Position numbers and translations under genes: made by a program. The notes beneath the pieces were generated by a model. The model did not search any database, was not told the DNA's origin, and was given only the letters and a program-made list of their open reading frames with translations. 64,000 nucleotides of DNA. Source: Ornithinimicrobium pekingense DSM 21552 (lineage in GTDB: Bacteria; Actinomycetota; Actinomycetes; Actinomycetales; Dermatophilaceae). Below are positions 48,741 through 57,925 of the stretch, piece by piece. How positions within the stretch are numbered: position 1 is the stretch's first letter; each line of letters starts with the position of its first letter. Location: the NCBI RefSeq assembly GCF_000421185.1, contig NZ_ATWJ01000011.1, forward strand, positions 124,001-188,000, written 5' to 3'.

Positions 48741-50069
48741 ATGGATCCCATGGGCATCATCGTCTGGGCCGTCGTAGCCCTGATCGTGCTCTTCGTGATC
48801 ACCGCCATCGCCCGCGCGATCCGCATCGTGCCCCAGGCGACCGCCGTGATCGTGGAGCGCCTCGGCAAGTACGACCGCACCCTGGACGCCGGACTGCACT
48901 TCCTCGTGCCGTTCATCGACCGGCCGCGCTCGGTGGTCGACCTGCGCGAGCAGGTCGTCAGCTTCCCGCCGCAGCCGGTGATCACCAGCGACAACCTCGT
49001 CGTCTCGATCGACACCGTCATCTACTTCCAGCCGACCGACCCCAAGGCGGCGACCTACGAGATCGCCAACTACATCCAGGGCATCGAGCAGCTGACCGTC
49101 ACCACGCTGCGCAACGTCATCGGCTCCCTCGACCTGGAGCAGACGCTGACCAGCCGCGACATGATCAACGGCCAGCTGCGCGGCGTCCTCGACGAGGCCA
49201 CCGGCCGCTGGGGCATCCGCGTCAACCGGGTCGAGCTCAAGGCCATCGACCCGCCCGCCTCCGTGCAGGACTCGATGGAGAAGCAGATGCGCGCCGAGCG
49301 TGACCGCCGCGCCGCGATCCTGAACGCCGAGGGTGTCAAGCAGAGCCAGATCCTCACGGCCGAGGGTGAGAAGCAGGCCCAGATCCTGCGCGCGGAGGGC
49401 ACCGCCCAGTCCGCGATCCTGGAGTCCCAGGGTGAGGCCCGCGCGATCCTGCAGGTCTTCGACGCGATCCACAAGGGCAACCCCGACAGCAAGCTGCTGG
49501 CCTACCAGTACCTGCAGATGCTGCCGCAGATCGCCCAGGGCGAGTCCAACAAGATGTGGGTCGTGCCCACCGAGCTCACCTCGGCGCTGGCCGGGATCGG
49601 CAACGCGCTGGGCGGCAGCGGCAGCTCCGGCGGCACCAACTACCTCGACGGCCCGTCGGCGGGGCTGCGCCCGGACGCCGGCGACACCGGCCTGGACGAC
49701 CTCGACGCACCGACCCTGGAGGACCCGCGCGAGGCGCTGCGCCGGGCCCGCGAGGAAGCCGAGGGCGCCACCCGTGACGCCGAGGGCTCCACCCGCGGCC
49801 GGTCCAAGGAGGACGCCGACCGCGCGATCCACGAGGCCGCCGAGAAGGCACGCCGCGCCCAGCAGGAGGTCGAGCACCAGGGCACCGGCACCGCGCCCGG
49901 CCTGGACCCGCTGCAGCAGCAGGACCCGGCCGTGCCGGACCTGCCGCAGCAGGCCGAGGCCCAGCCGGCAGACCCGCCGCAGACCGGGCAGTCCTTCGAC
50001 CCGCAGCACTCCTGGCAGCGGGCCGAGGGTGAGAGGTCGTCCTGGGAGAGCACCGGACGTGACGGCTGA
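48741..50069 (+). CDS. SPFH/stomatin-family membrane protein
   Basis: A 442-residue protein anchored by one N-terminal helix (IIVWAVVALIVLFVITAIARAI). The SPFH domain spans about 28-200 (VIVERLGKYDRTLDAGLHFLVPFID, DNLVVSIDTVIYFQPTDPKAATYEIANY, LDLEQTLTSRDMINGQLRGVLDEATGRWGI), then a coiled coil with repeated E-G-xK-Q-xxIL-xAEG units, and a 150-residue disordered tail rich in Pro, Gln and Glu. Such proteins oligomerise at the membrane and organise microdomains, with NfeD as partner. AAGGAG precedes the ATG. Confidence 0.9.
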   Translation: MDPMGIIVWAVVALIVLFVITAIARAIRIVPQATAVIVERLGKYDRTLDAGLHFLVPFIDRPRSVVDLREQVVSFPPQPVITSDNLVVSIDTVIYFQPTDPKAATYEIANYIQGIEQLTVTTLRNVIGSLDLEQTLTSRDMINGQLRGVLDEATGRWGIRVNRVELKAIDPPASVQDSMEKQMRAERDRRAAILNAEGVKQSQILTAEGEKQAQILRAEGTAQSAILESQGEARAILQVFDAIHKGNPDSKLLAYQYLQMLPQIAQGESNKMWVVPTELTSALAGIGNALGGSGSSGGTNYLDGPSAGLRPDAGDTGLDDLDAPTLEDPREALRRAREEAEGATRDAEGSTRGRSKEDADRAIHEAAEKARRAQQEVEHQGTGTAPGLDPLQQQDPAVPDLPQQAEAQPADPPQTGQSFDPQHSWQRAEGERSSWESTGRDG

Positions 50070-50095
50070 CCGCAGGCCGTAGCACCACCGGGGAC

Positions 50096-50126
50096 GGGGG
50101 CCGTGACCGAGGAGGTCACGGCCCCC
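50096..50126 (+). terminator. Terminator after the SPFH gene
   Basis: GGGGGCCGTGACC (50096-50108) and GGTCACGGCCCCC (50114-50126), a perfect 13-bp stem with a 5-nt loop. Only a single T follows. Confidence 0.7.
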
Positions 50127-50180
50127 TCCGCGTGCCCGCTGCGGTTGTGCCGACGGCGCTGCCACGACAGGGTGAGGCTC

Positions 50181-51860
50181 ATGCGGATCACCGACACCAG
50201 CGACCTGTGGTGGAAGAGCGCGGTCATCTACTGCCTCGACGTCGAGACCTTCCTCGACGCCGACGGTGACGGGGTGGGCGACCTCGAGGGCCTGGCCCAG
50301 CGGATCGACTACCTGGCCGACCTCGGCATCACCTGCCTGTGGCTCATGCCCTTCTACCCCAGCCCCGACCGGGACGACGGCTACGACATCAAGGACTACC
50401 TCTCCGTGGACGAGCGGCTGGGCGACCTGGGGCGGATGGTGGAGATCCTGCGCCTGGCGCACGACCGCGGCATGCGCGTCGTCGCCGACCTCGTGGTCAA
50501 CCACACCAGCGACCAGCACCCCTGGTTCAAGAGGTCGCGCGCGGAGAAGGACCCGGCCAAGAACCCCTACCGCGACTACTACGTCTGGCGCGCCGACGAC
50601 CCCGGGGACACCTCCGACCAGGTGGTCTTCCCCGACAAGGAGGACTCGATCTGGACCAAGGACGACAAGACCGGGGAGTGGTACCTGCACCACTTCTACC
50701 GCCACCAGCCCGACCTCAACCTCGACCATCCCGAGGTCGTCGCCGAGCTGCTGCGTGCGGTCGGCTTCTGGCTCGAGCTCGGCTTCGACGGCTTCCGCGT
50801 CGACGGGGTGCCCTTCTTCGCCCAGGAGCCCGGCAAGGAGGGTGAGGACGACGTCGTCGACCCGCACGCATTCATGAAGAAGCTGCGTGACTTCATCCAG
50901 CTGCGACGCGGCGACGCGATGACGCTGGGTGAGGTCAACCTGCCGCACGAGCAGCAGCTGGCCTTCTTCGGCGGGGAGTCGGCCGACGAGTTCCACATGC
51001 AGTTCGACTTCATCGGGATGCAGGCGACCTACCTGTCGATGGCACGGCAGGACGCCCGGCCGCTGGTCAAGGCCCTGCAGGAGCGTCCGGTGCTGCACCG
51101 GACCAACCAGTGGGCGACCTTCCTGCGCAACCACGACGAGCTCACCCTCGACAAGCTGACCGACTCCGAGCGCCAGGAGGTCTTCGACGCCTTCGGCCCG
51201 GAGAAGCGGATGCAGGTCTACGACCGCGGCCTGAAGCGGCGCCTGCCGACGATGATGGGCGGCGACCCCCGTCGGGTCCGGATGGCCTACTCCCTGATGT
51301 TCTCCCTGCCGGGCACGCCCACCCTCTACTACGGGGAGGAGATCGGCATGGGCGAGGACCTGGCCGCCGAGGGCCGGATGGCCGTGCGCACCCCGATGCA
51401 GTGGAGCGCCACGAAGAACGGCGGCTTCTCCTCGGCCCAGCCCTCCCGGCTGGTGCAGGCGGTCGTCGGGGACGGTTACGGCCCCGAGCACGTCAACGTC
51501 ATGGACCAGCTGCACGACCCGGACTCGCTGCTGTCCTGGATCCGCCAGCTGATCAAGCTGCGCCACGCCTGCCCCGAGCTCGGCTGGGGCGAGCTGCAGA
51601 TCCTCGAGCACGACGCCGGCCCCGCGGTGCTGGCCCACCGGCTCTCGCTGGAGAGCACCGCGATCATCGCGATGCACAACCTCGGCGCCGACCCGGTGAC
51701 GGTCACCGTGCCGGCCGACGGCTTCGGCGACGAGCCGCGGGTGGTCGACCTGCTCACCCACGACGTCCTCGAGCCGGGCACCGAGGTCGAGTGCGCGCTC
51801 GAGGGGTATGGCGTGCGCTGGCTGCGCGTGCGCCCCACCGGCGACCTGGCGGTGCCGTGA
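50181..51860 (+). CDS. GH13 glycosidase, trehalose-synthase-like
   Basis: A 559-residue alpha-amylase-family enzyme. Conserved regions: DGDGVGDLEGLAQRIDYLADLGITCLWLMPFYPSP, DLVVNHTSDQHPWF, nucleophile Asp in GFDGFRVDGVPFF, acid Glu in MTLGEVNLP, and FLRNHDELTLDKL. NHDELTL and the VP after the nucleophile are typical of trehalose synthase and relatives, which isomerise maltose and trehalose; the overall fit is to a TreS-like subgroup, not a maltokinase fusion. ATG 50181 is chosen from homology; the upstream GTG at 50103 lies inside the terminator hairpin. The next gene overlaps its stop. Confidence 0.8.
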   Translation: MRITDTSDLWWKSAVIYCLDVETFLDADGDGVGDLEGLAQRIDYLADLGITCLWLMPFYPSPDRDDGYDIKDYLSVDERLGDLGRMVEILRLAHDRGMRVVADLVVNHTSDQHPWFKRSRAEKDPAKNPYRDYYVWRADDPGDTSDQVVFPDKEDSIWTKDDKTGEWYLHHFYRHQPDLNLDHPEVVAELLRAVGFWLELGFDGFRVDGVPFFAQEPGKEGEDDVVDPHAFMKKLRDFIQLRRGDAMTLGEVNLPHEQQLAFFGGESADEFHMQFDFIGMQATYLSMARQDARPLVKALQERPVLHRTNQWATFLRNHDELTLDKLTDSERQEVFDAFGPEKRMQVYDRGLKRRLPTMMGGDPRRVRMAYSLMFSLPGTPTLYYGEEIGMGEDLAAEGRMAVRTPMQWSATKNGGFSSAQPSRLVQAVVGDGYGPEHVNVMDQLHDPDSLLSWIRQLIKLRHACPELGWGELQILEHDAGPAVLAHRLSLESTAIIAMHNLGADPVTVTVPADGFGDEPRVVDLLTHDVLEPGTEVECALEGYGVRWLRVRPTGDLAVP

Positions 51861-52816
51861 TGCGCATCGGTTTCCACGCCTCCCACGAGCAGATCTCGCC
51901 CCGCCAGCTGCTGGCCGACGTCCAGCACGCCGAGCGCGCGGGCTTCGAGATGGCGATGTGCTCCGACCACCTGTTCCCGTGGTCGGAGCGCCAGGGCCAC
52001 TCGGGCTACACCTGGTCCTGGCTGGGCGCGGCCCTGGCCACGACCGACCTGTCCTTCGGCTGCGTCTCGGCGCCGGGGCAGCGTTACCACCCCGCCGTCC
52101 ACGCGCAGAAGATCGCCACCCTGGGCCAGATGTTCCCGGGGCGCTTCTGGGTGGCCCTCGGCAGCGGCGAGAACATGAACGAGCACGTCACCGGCGACCG
52201 CTGGCCGGTCAAGGAGGTCCGCACCCGCCGGCTCGAGGAGTGCGTCGGCATCATCCGCCGCCTGCTCGACGGCGAGGAGGTGACCCACGACGGCCTCGTC
52301 ACGGTCGACCGCGCCCGGATCTGGGAGCGGGCCGACCCCCGCCCCTTGCTGGTCGGGCCCGCGGCGTCGGTGGAGTCCGCGGGCCGCGTCGCCGCGTGGG
52401 CGGACGGGCTCGCCACCCTCAACCAGCCGGTCGACACCCTGCGCGAGCTGCTCGCCGCCTACCGCGACGCGGGCGGACGGGGCACCGCGGCCCTCCAGGT
52501 TCACCTGTCCTGGGCCCCGACCGAGGAGGAGGCGGAGGCGATCGCGCACGACCAGTGGCGCAGCAACGTCTTCCCCGAGCCGGTCAACTGGGACACCGCG
52601 GTGCCGGAGGCCTTCGACGTCGTCTCTCAGCACGTCTCCGCCGCGACGGTCCGCGAGCACGTCCGGGTCTCCGCCGACCTGGGGCAGCACCGCGCCTGGC
52701 TGGAGGAGTACGCCTCGCTCGGCTTCGACGACATCTACCTGCACTTCGTGGGCCAGGAGCAGGAGCGCTTCATCGACACCTTCGGCGAGCAGGTGCTGCC
52801 CGCGCTGCGCGGGTAG
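51860..52816 (+). CDS. Luciferase-like flavin oxidoreductase (TIGR03885-like)
   Basis: A 318-residue TIM-barrel oxidoreductase of the luciferase-like monooxygenase class. Motifs: RIGFHASHEQISPRQLL, MCSDHLFPWSERQGHSGYTWSWLGAAL, LGSGENMNEHVTGDRWP and YHPAVHAQKIATL. It matches the subgroup described as probable non-F420 flavin oxidoreductases. The ATG overlaps the stop of the GH13 gene (TGATG), so they are made together, but how an oxidoreductase serves a glycosidase is unknown. Confidence 0.82.
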   Translation: MRIGFHASHEQISPRQLLADVQHAERAGFEMAMCSDHLFPWSERQGHSGYTWSWLGAALATTDLSFGCVSAPGQRYHPAVHAQKIATLGQMFPGRFWVALGSGENMNEHVTGDRWPVKEVRTRRLEECVGIIRRLLDGEEVTHDGLVTVDRARIWERADPRPLLVGPAASVESAGRVAAWADGLATLNQPVDTLRELLAAYRDAGGRGTAALQVHLSWAPTEEEAEAIAHDQWRSNVFPEPVNWDTAVPEAFDVVSQHVSAATVREHVRVSADLGQHRAWLEEYASLGFDDIYLHFVGQEQERFIDTFGEQVLPALRG

Positions 52817-52834
52817 GGAGCGCCGCACCGGTCC

Positions 52835-52877
52835 CGTCCCGTGGAAGTGTCGGCATGCTCGACACTCCCACGGGACG
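52835..52877. terminator. Long hairpin between convergent genes
   Basis: CGTCCCGTGG and AGTGTCG (52835-52852) pair with CGACACT and CCACGGGACG (52860-52877), 17 bp with one mismatch and a 7-nt loop. It suits termination on both strands. Confidence 0.65.
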
Positions 52878-52883
52878 CCGTCG

Positions 52884-54611
52884 CTAGACCTGCCGGCGGA
52901 GGACGACCGCCTCCCAGCCGGGGAGCACCCGGTCGTCGGCGACCGAGACGGCCGCCCGCGCCGAGGTGGGAAGCGCCGCCTCCGCGCCCTCCCAGCCCGC
53001 CAGGATCTCGGGAGGCACCGCCACGGGCTCCCGCCCGAACGCCGCCAACGTCAGCAGTCGCGTGCCCTCGTGCTCCCGCTCGAACGCCCACAGCTGCGCG
53101 TGGTCCATCGCCAGCGGGGTGACCGAGCCGTGCGAGACGGCCGGCTCCTCGTGCCGCAGGTCGACCAGCGCGCGGTAGTGCTCGAACACCGACCCCTCGA
53201 CCCCGACCTGCGCCTCGGCGTTGATCTCGGCGTGGTTCGGTGCTACCGGGATCCACGGCTCACCGGTGGTGAAGCCGGCGTGCGGCGCGGCGCTCCAGTG
53301 CACGGGGGTGCGGGCGTTGTCCCGGCTCACCGCCCGCAGCCCGGGCAGCAGGTCCTCGAACGGGACGCCCGCCTCGGTCTGCTCGCGGATGTAGTTGAGC
53401 GACTCGATGTCCCGGAAGTCCGCGGGCGAGGAGAAGGGCACGTTCGTCATACCCAGCTCCTCCCCCTGGTAGACGTAGGGCGTGCCGCGCAGGGTGTGCA
53501 GCACCGTGGCCAGGGTCTTGGCCGAGCGCTCCCGCCATACCGGGTCGTCGTCGCCGAAGCGCGAGACGGCCCGCGGCTGGTCGTGGTTGTCCCAGTAGAG
53601 GGAGTTCCAGCCGACGTCGGCGAGCTCGACCTGCCAGTGCATGAGGTTCTCGCGCAGGTGCGGCATCCCCATCGGCACGCGGTCGAACTTGCCGCCCGGG
53701 CCGGACCCGAGGTCGACGTGCTCGAACTGGAAGACCATGTCGACCTCGCGCCGGTCGGGGTCGGTGAACCGGGCGGCCTGCTCGGCCGTCACTCCCGGCA
53801 TCTCCCCGACCGTGAGGAAGGCGCGGGGGTGGTCGGCGAAGACCTGCTCGTACATCTCCTGCAGGTGGTCGTGCACCCCCGGGTTGGTCGCGACCAGCGG
53901 GAACATCTGCCCCCACAGGTCACCGAGCTGCTGCTCGCCGTCCGGCAGGCCCTCGGGCTTGTCGATGAGGTTGATGACGTCCATCCGGAAGCCGTCGACA
54001 CCGCGGTCGAGCCACCAGCGCATCATCGCGTAGACGGCCTCGCGCACGGCCGGGTTCGTCCAGTTCAGGTCCGGCTGCTTGCGGCTGAACAGGTGCAGGT
54101 AGTACTCCCCCGTCGCCTCGTCCCACTCCCAGGCCGAGCCGGAGAAGAACGAGCCCCAGTTGTTGGGCTCGGCACCCGGCTCGCCGCCGACGCACCCCTC
54201 CCGGGGCGGGCGCCACCAGTACCAGTCGCGCCGGTCGCTGCCGCGCGAGGACCGCGAGTCGACGAACCAGGCGTGCTCATCGGAGGTGTGGTTGACCACG
54301 AGGTCCATGAGCAGGCGGATGCCGTGCTCGTGCGCTCGCGCGACGAGCTCGTCCAGGTCCTCGAGCGTCCCGAAGAGGGGGTCGACGTCCTGGTAGTCGG
54401 CGATGTCGTAGCCGTTGTCGTCCTGCGGCGAGCGGTAGACCGGGCCGAGCCACAGCACGTCCACGCCGAGGCGCTGCAGGTGGCCGAGCCGGCCGATGAG
54501 GCCGCGCAGGTCACCGACACCGTCGCCGTCGCTGTCGGCGAAGCTGCGGGGATAGACCTGGTAGACCACGGCGCGCTTCCACCAGTCACGGGGCAGGTCG
54601 TCGCTGAGCAT
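52884..54611 (-). CDS. Alpha-glucosidase / oligo-1,6-glucosidase (GH13)
   Basis: A 575-residue cytoplasmic glycosidase. Motifs: WWKRAVVYQVYPRSFADSDGDGVGDLRGLIGRL, DLVVNHTSDEHAWF, nucleophile Asp in GFRMDVINLI, Glu in LTVGEMPG, and NHDQPRAVSRFG. The Val after the nucleophile and NHDQPR are typical of enzymes that cut alpha-1,6 or alpha-1,4 bonds in short oligosaccharides such as isomaltose, maltose or sucrose. ATG 54611 has TACCCT (minus strand) ending 7 nt upstream and no ribosome binding site, indicating a leaderless message. Confidence 0.9.
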   Translation of the reverse strand: MLSDDLPRDWWKRAVVYQVYPRSFADSDGDGVGDLRGLIGRLGHLQRLGVDVLWLGPVYRSPQDDNGYDIADYQDVDPLFGTLEDLDELVARAHEHGIRLLMDLVVNHTSDEHAWFVDSRSSRGSDRRDWYWWRPPREGCVGGEPGAEPNNWGSFFSGSAWEWDEATGEYYLHLFSRKQPDLNWTNPAVREAVYAMMRWWLDRGVDGFRMDVINLIDKPEGLPDGEQQLGDLWGQMFPLVATNPGVHDHLQEMYEQVFADHPRAFLTVGEMPGVTAEQAARFTDPDRREVDMVFQFEHVDLGSGPGGKFDRVPMGMPHLRENLMHWQVELADVGWNSLYWDNHDQPRAVSRFGDDDPVWRERSAKTLATVLHTLRGTPYVYQGEELGMTNVPFSSPADFRDIESLNYIREQTEAGVPFEDLLPGLRAVSRDNARTPVHWSAAPHAGFTTGEPWIPVAPNHAEINAEAQVGVEGSVFEHYRALVDLRHEEPAVSHGSVTPLAMDHAQLWAFEREHEGTRLLTLAAFGREPVAVPPEILAGWEGAEAALPTSARAAVSVADDRVLPGWEAVVLRRQV

Positions 54612-54618
54612 GCTTGCG

Positions 54619-54624
54619 AGGGTA
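54619..54624 (-). promoter_or_regulatory. -10 box of a leaderless promoter
   Basis: TACCCT on the minus strand, within CATACCCT, 7 nt before the ATG at 54611. Confidence 0.45.
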
Positions 54625-54649
54625 TGGGGTGCGCGCCCGGCTCGCGCGA

Positions 54650-56035
54650 TCAGCCGTAGGTGGCGGCTGCCCAGGCCGCCCACTCCCGCTCCAGCGCCTC
54701 CAGGGTCAGACCCGTACGCTCCACCAGCAGCGCGTCGGCGTCGGCGGCGTCGCGCCAGGTGTCCACCCGCGTCAGGCCCACTCCGACGTCCCGGGCGGTC
54801 TCGAAGCCGAACCGCTGCTCCAGGAAGCTGAACACCATGGCCGAGGAGGCGTAGGCCAGCTCGCCCGCCTCCTGGGAGTCGTAGTAGTAGTCGGAGAAGG
54901 AGTCGGGCAGCTCCAGCGGCTCCTCCCCCAGCGGGTCGAGCGCGGCACGGTAAGCCTCGTCGACGACGTAGTCGCGGCGGTAGCCGTACCACTCGGCCAG
55001 GCCCTCCCAGACCCACACCGGCGGGCGGACGTCGGGGTCGCCGTCCATGACGGCGTGCACCGCCTCGTGCCGCATCAGCCCCCAGCCGCCGGGAGGGGTG
55101 CCGAACGCCAGCTCCTCGACCAGCAGGTCGAGGTCGAGCACGACGCGGTCGACCCGCTCCTCGGAGACCCCCACGCCGAGCTCGCCCGGTGCCGGCCGCT
55201 CCCCCAGGCCCTGCATGGTGATCGAGACCCCGGCCGGGTCGACCGCGAGGCCGGTGTCGTCGGCGATCGCCCGCAGCGTGGCCTCGTCGACCAGCTGCAC
55301 GACGAGCCGCTGGCGACCGCCGGTGCCGAAGTCGAGGAAGACGTTGGCGACGGCGCTCTCCAGCCCGGGCAGCAGGGCCGTGACGTCGTCGCGCCGACCT
55401 GCCGGCGCGAGGAGGACCAGCTGGTCGGTCACGGTGACGTCGACGGCGTCGAGGTCCCACAGCTGCGGGTGGCCGTCGGAGCGGTCCGCCCCCTCGACCG
55501 CGCTGACCAGCGGCTCCTGACCTGCCGCCCGGCGCACCGTCATGCGGTAGGACTCCCGCGCCGGCACCGGGTCGGCGCCGGTCACCTGGTGGGCGAGGAC
55601 GAGCTGCACGACCGTCCCGTCCCCGGTGTCGCGCTCCACGACCGCGTCGGGCAGCAGCTCGCGCACGTCCATCGGCACCTCGCGGACCGCACGGAACCAC
55701 CGGCGCTGCTGCTCGACGAGCTCCTCCCCCTCGAAGAAGGCCGCCCAGTCGTCCTCGGTGCCCTCGGTCAGGACGGCGTCCATGCGGGCGACCAGGTCCA
55801 CGACGTCGGCGTCCTCGAGGGGCTCATGTGCACCGGCGCCGGTCCCGGAGGCCCGGTCGGCCGACGGGCCGGGGACGGCGTCGGCCGGCAGACCTACCGC
55901 CTCCGGGGGGAGGGTGGCGGAGGGCACGGTCGGCACCGCCTCGACCAGCGTGCCGCAGCCGCCGAGCGTCAGCGCGGCCGCGAGCGCCACGGCGGCGGCC
56001 GACGGTGCGCGCCGCGGGCGCGGAGGCTGGGTCAC
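54650..56035 (-). CDS. Lipoprotein with gluzincin metallopeptidase-like domain
   Basis: A 461-residue exported protein. A basic N-terminus and hydrophobic core (AAAVALAAALTLGGC) end in a lipobox Cys. The C-terminal third has a zinc site: LMRHEAVHAVMDGD (HExxH) and the third ligand Glu in VWEGLAEWYGY, followed by AGELAYASSAMVFSFLEQRFG, as in MA-clan peptidases. The N-terminal part (about 70-250) is a globular domain without known match. Substrate unknown. The start is uncertain: GTG 56035 gives a normal signal peptide, while ATG 56065 would add ten residues and has a weak -10 at leaderless distance. Confidence 0.74.
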   Translation of the reverse strand: MTQPPRPRRAPSAAAVALAAALTLGGCGTLVEAVPTVPSATLPPEAVGLPADAVPGPSADRASGTGAGAHEPLEDADVVDLVARMDAVLTEGTEDDWAAFFEGEELVEQQRRWFRAVREVPMDVRELLPDAVVERDTGDGTVVQLVLAHQVTGADPVPARESYRMTVRRAAGQEPLVSAVEGADRSDGHPQLWDLDAVDVTVTDQLVLLAPAGRRDDVTALLPGLESAVANVFLDFGTGGRQRLVVQLVDEATLRAIADDTGLAVDPAGVSITMQGLGERPAPGELGVGVSEERVDRVVLDLDLLVEELAFGTPPGGWGLMRHEAVHAVMDGDPDVRPPVWVWEGLAEWYGYRRDYVVDEAYRAALDPLGEEPLELPDSFSDYYYDSQEAGELAYASSAMVFSFLEQRFGFETARDVGVGLTRVDTWRDAADADALLVERTGLTLEALEREWAAWAAATYG

Positions 56036-56071
56036 GGAGGACAAGCCTGCCACCTGCGCGGGCATGGTCCG

Positions 56072-56077
56072 TACCCT
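56072..56077 (+). promoter_or_regulatory. -10 box of a leaderless promoter
   Basis: TACCCT ends 7 nt before the ATG at 56085. The overlapping minus-strand CAGGGT lies 7 nt before the alternative ATG (56065) of the divergent lipoprotein gene. Confidence 0.4.
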
Positions 56078-56084
56078 GAGGCGC

Positions 56085-57296
56085 ATGTGGATCCGCGACG
56101 TCAGACCCTGGGGTGCCGAGCCGTGCGACGTGCAGGTGGAGGGCGAGACCATCGCCGAGGTGGTGCCGGCTGGCGGCGCTGCGCAGGGCGGGGGGACGCA
56201 GCACGACGTGGAGGGGCGGGGACGGCTGCTGCTGCCGGCGTTCGCCGACGTGCACGTGCACCTCGACTCGACCCGGCTGGGGCTGCCCTTCCGGCCGCAC
56301 ACCGGGGGCCCCGGCGTGTGGACGATGATGCTCAACGACCGGAGGCACTGGCGCGAGGCCGAGGTCGGCATCGTCGAGCGGGTCGCGCACACGCTCGGGC
56401 TCATGGTGGCGCGGGGGACGACCCGTGTGCGCTCGTTCGCCCAGGTCGACGTGGACGCCGGCCTGGAGCGCCTGGAGGCTGTGCTGGCCGCGCGCGAGAC
56501 GCACCGGGACCGGGCCGAGGTGCAGGTCATCGCCTTCCCGCAGGCCGGGCTGCTGCGCGAGGAGGGGTCGGCGCAGGTGCTCGAGGACGCGCTGCGCGCC
56601 GGCGCGGACGTGGTGGGTGGCATCGACCCGTGCACCCTGGACCGTGACCCGGTGCGCCACCTCGACATCGTCTTCGGGCTCGCGGAGCGGTATGGCGTGC
56701 CCGTCGACGTCCACCTGCACGAGCCGGGCGAGCTGGGCCGCTTCTCCGCCGACCTGATCCTGGAGCGGACGGTGGCCCTGGGCATGCAGGGCCATGTGCT
56801 CATCTCCCACGGGTACGGGCTGTGGGACGGCACGGAGAGCCAGACGAGAGCGCTGGTCGAGCGGTTCGCCGAGGCCGACGTGGCGACGGCGACGGTGGCC
56901 CCCGGCGGGCGGCAGACGCTGCCCCTGGAGCTGCTCGCCGAGCACGGGGTGCGGGTCGGGCTCGGTGAGGACGGGCAGCGCGACTACTGGTCGCCCTACG
57001 GCAACGCCGACATGCTCGACCGCACCTGGCAGCTGGCCTTCACGCACGGCTTCCGGCGTGACGACCTCGTCGAGCACTGCCTGGCCGTCGCCTCGCGGGG
57101 CGGTGCCTCGATCATGGACGGCGACCTGCCGCGGCTCTCCGGGGTCGGTGACCGGCCGGGCCTGGCGGTGGGTGACCGTGCCGACCTGCTGCTGCTCGAG
57201 GGCGAGACGCCCACGGCCGCGGTGATGGACCGGTCGGCGGACCGCACGGTGCTGCACCGCGGCCACGTCGTCGCCGACGGCCTCGAGCTGCGCTGA
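56085..57296 (+). CDS. Amidohydrolase, cytosine deaminase-like
   Basis: A 403-residue metal-dependent hydrolase. Metal and catalytic residues: FADVHVHLDSTRLG (HxH), VDVHLHEPGELG (His), LISHGYGLWDG (His) and the catalytic acid near GLGEDGQRDYWSPYGNADML, where cytosine deaminases have GHDDV..W.P.G..ML. The fold and the last motif place it near CodA and related N-isopropylammelide or creatinine hydrolases. The exact substrate cannot be read; the usual His-Asp-Asp of CodA is Glu-Asp here. No purine or pyrimidine genes adjoin. Confidence 0.75.
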   Translation: MWIRDVRPWGAEPCDVQVEGETIAEVVPAGGAAQGGGTQHDVEGRGRLLLPAFADVHVHLDSTRLGLPFRPHTGGPGVWTMMLNDRRHWREAEVGIVERVAHTLGLMVARGTTRVRSFAQVDVDAGLERLEAVLAARETHRDRAEVQVIAFPQAGLLREEGSAQVLEDALRAGADVVGGIDPCTLDRDPVRHLDIVFGLAERYGVPVDVHLHEPGELGRFSADLILERTVALGMQGHVLISHGYGLWDGTESQTRALVERFAEADVATATVAPGGRQTLPLELLAEHGVRVGLGEDGQRDYWSPYGNADMLDRTWQLAFTHGFRRDDLVEHCLAVASRGGASIMDGDLPRLSGVGDRPGLAVGDRADLLLLEGETPTAAVMDRSADRTVLHRGHVVADGLELR

Positions 57297-57315
57297 GGCG
57301 CCGCGGGGCGGAGCC

Positions 57316-57855
57316 TCAGCCGGTCAGGTCGAGGTCGAGCTGGGCCATGACCATCCGGACCGCCCGCTCGACCGGGTTGGCGATGTCCACGACGATGCCC
57401 CGCTCGTCCGGGGCGAGCATCTCCAGGGTGTCCAGCTGCGACTCCAGCAGCGTGGGCGGCATGAAGTGCTCGCGCGACTCCATACGCTCCAGCAGCAGGC
57501 CCTTGTCCCCGTGCATGTGCACGAAGTAGGTGCCCGCGCCGCCCTCGCGCAGCATCTCGCGGTAGGCGCGGCGCAGCGCCGAGCAGGCCAGGATGGTGGG
57601 CTCGCCGCGGGCGTCCCGCTCGGCCGTCCAGTCGGCGAGGATCCGCAGCCAGGGCCACCGGTCCTCGTCGACGAGCGGGCGCCCGCCGGCCATCTTGTCG
57701 ATGTTGGCCTGCGGGTGGTAGGAGTCGCCCTCGGCGTACTCCCAGCCCAGCCGCTCGTGCAGCGCCCGGGCGATCGTGCTCTTGCCGCACCCCGAGACCC
57801 CCATCACGACGAGGTGGACGGGCGCGCCGGGCACCGGGTCGGGCAGGGGGGTCAT
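57316..57855 (-). CDS. gntK: Gluconokinase
   Basis: A 179-residue P-loop kinase making 6-phosphogluconate. Walker A is VMGVSGCGKSTIARAL, then EGDSYHPQANIDKMAGGRPLVDEDRWPWL, ACSALRRAYREMLR, and EHFMPPTLLESQLDTLE, all typical of GntK. It follows gntP on the same strand with a 70-nt gap, so uptake and phosphorylation of gluconate are coupled. No gluconate regulator is adjacent. Confidence 0.95.
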   Translation of the reverse strand: MTPLPDPVPGAPVHLVVMGVSGCGKSTIARALHERLGWEYAEGDSYHPQANIDKMAGGRPLVDEDRWPWLRILADWTAERDARGEPTILACSALRRAYREMLREGGAGTYFVHMHGDKGLLLERMESREHFMPPTLLESQLDTLEMLAPDERGIVVDIANPVERAVRMVMAQLDLDLTG

Positions 57856-57925
57856 GACGTCACCGTATCGGCACGGTCCAGCGCCGCGGCCGGGGTTGCC
57901 GCCTGTTGCCGGTCGGGCCCGGGGG

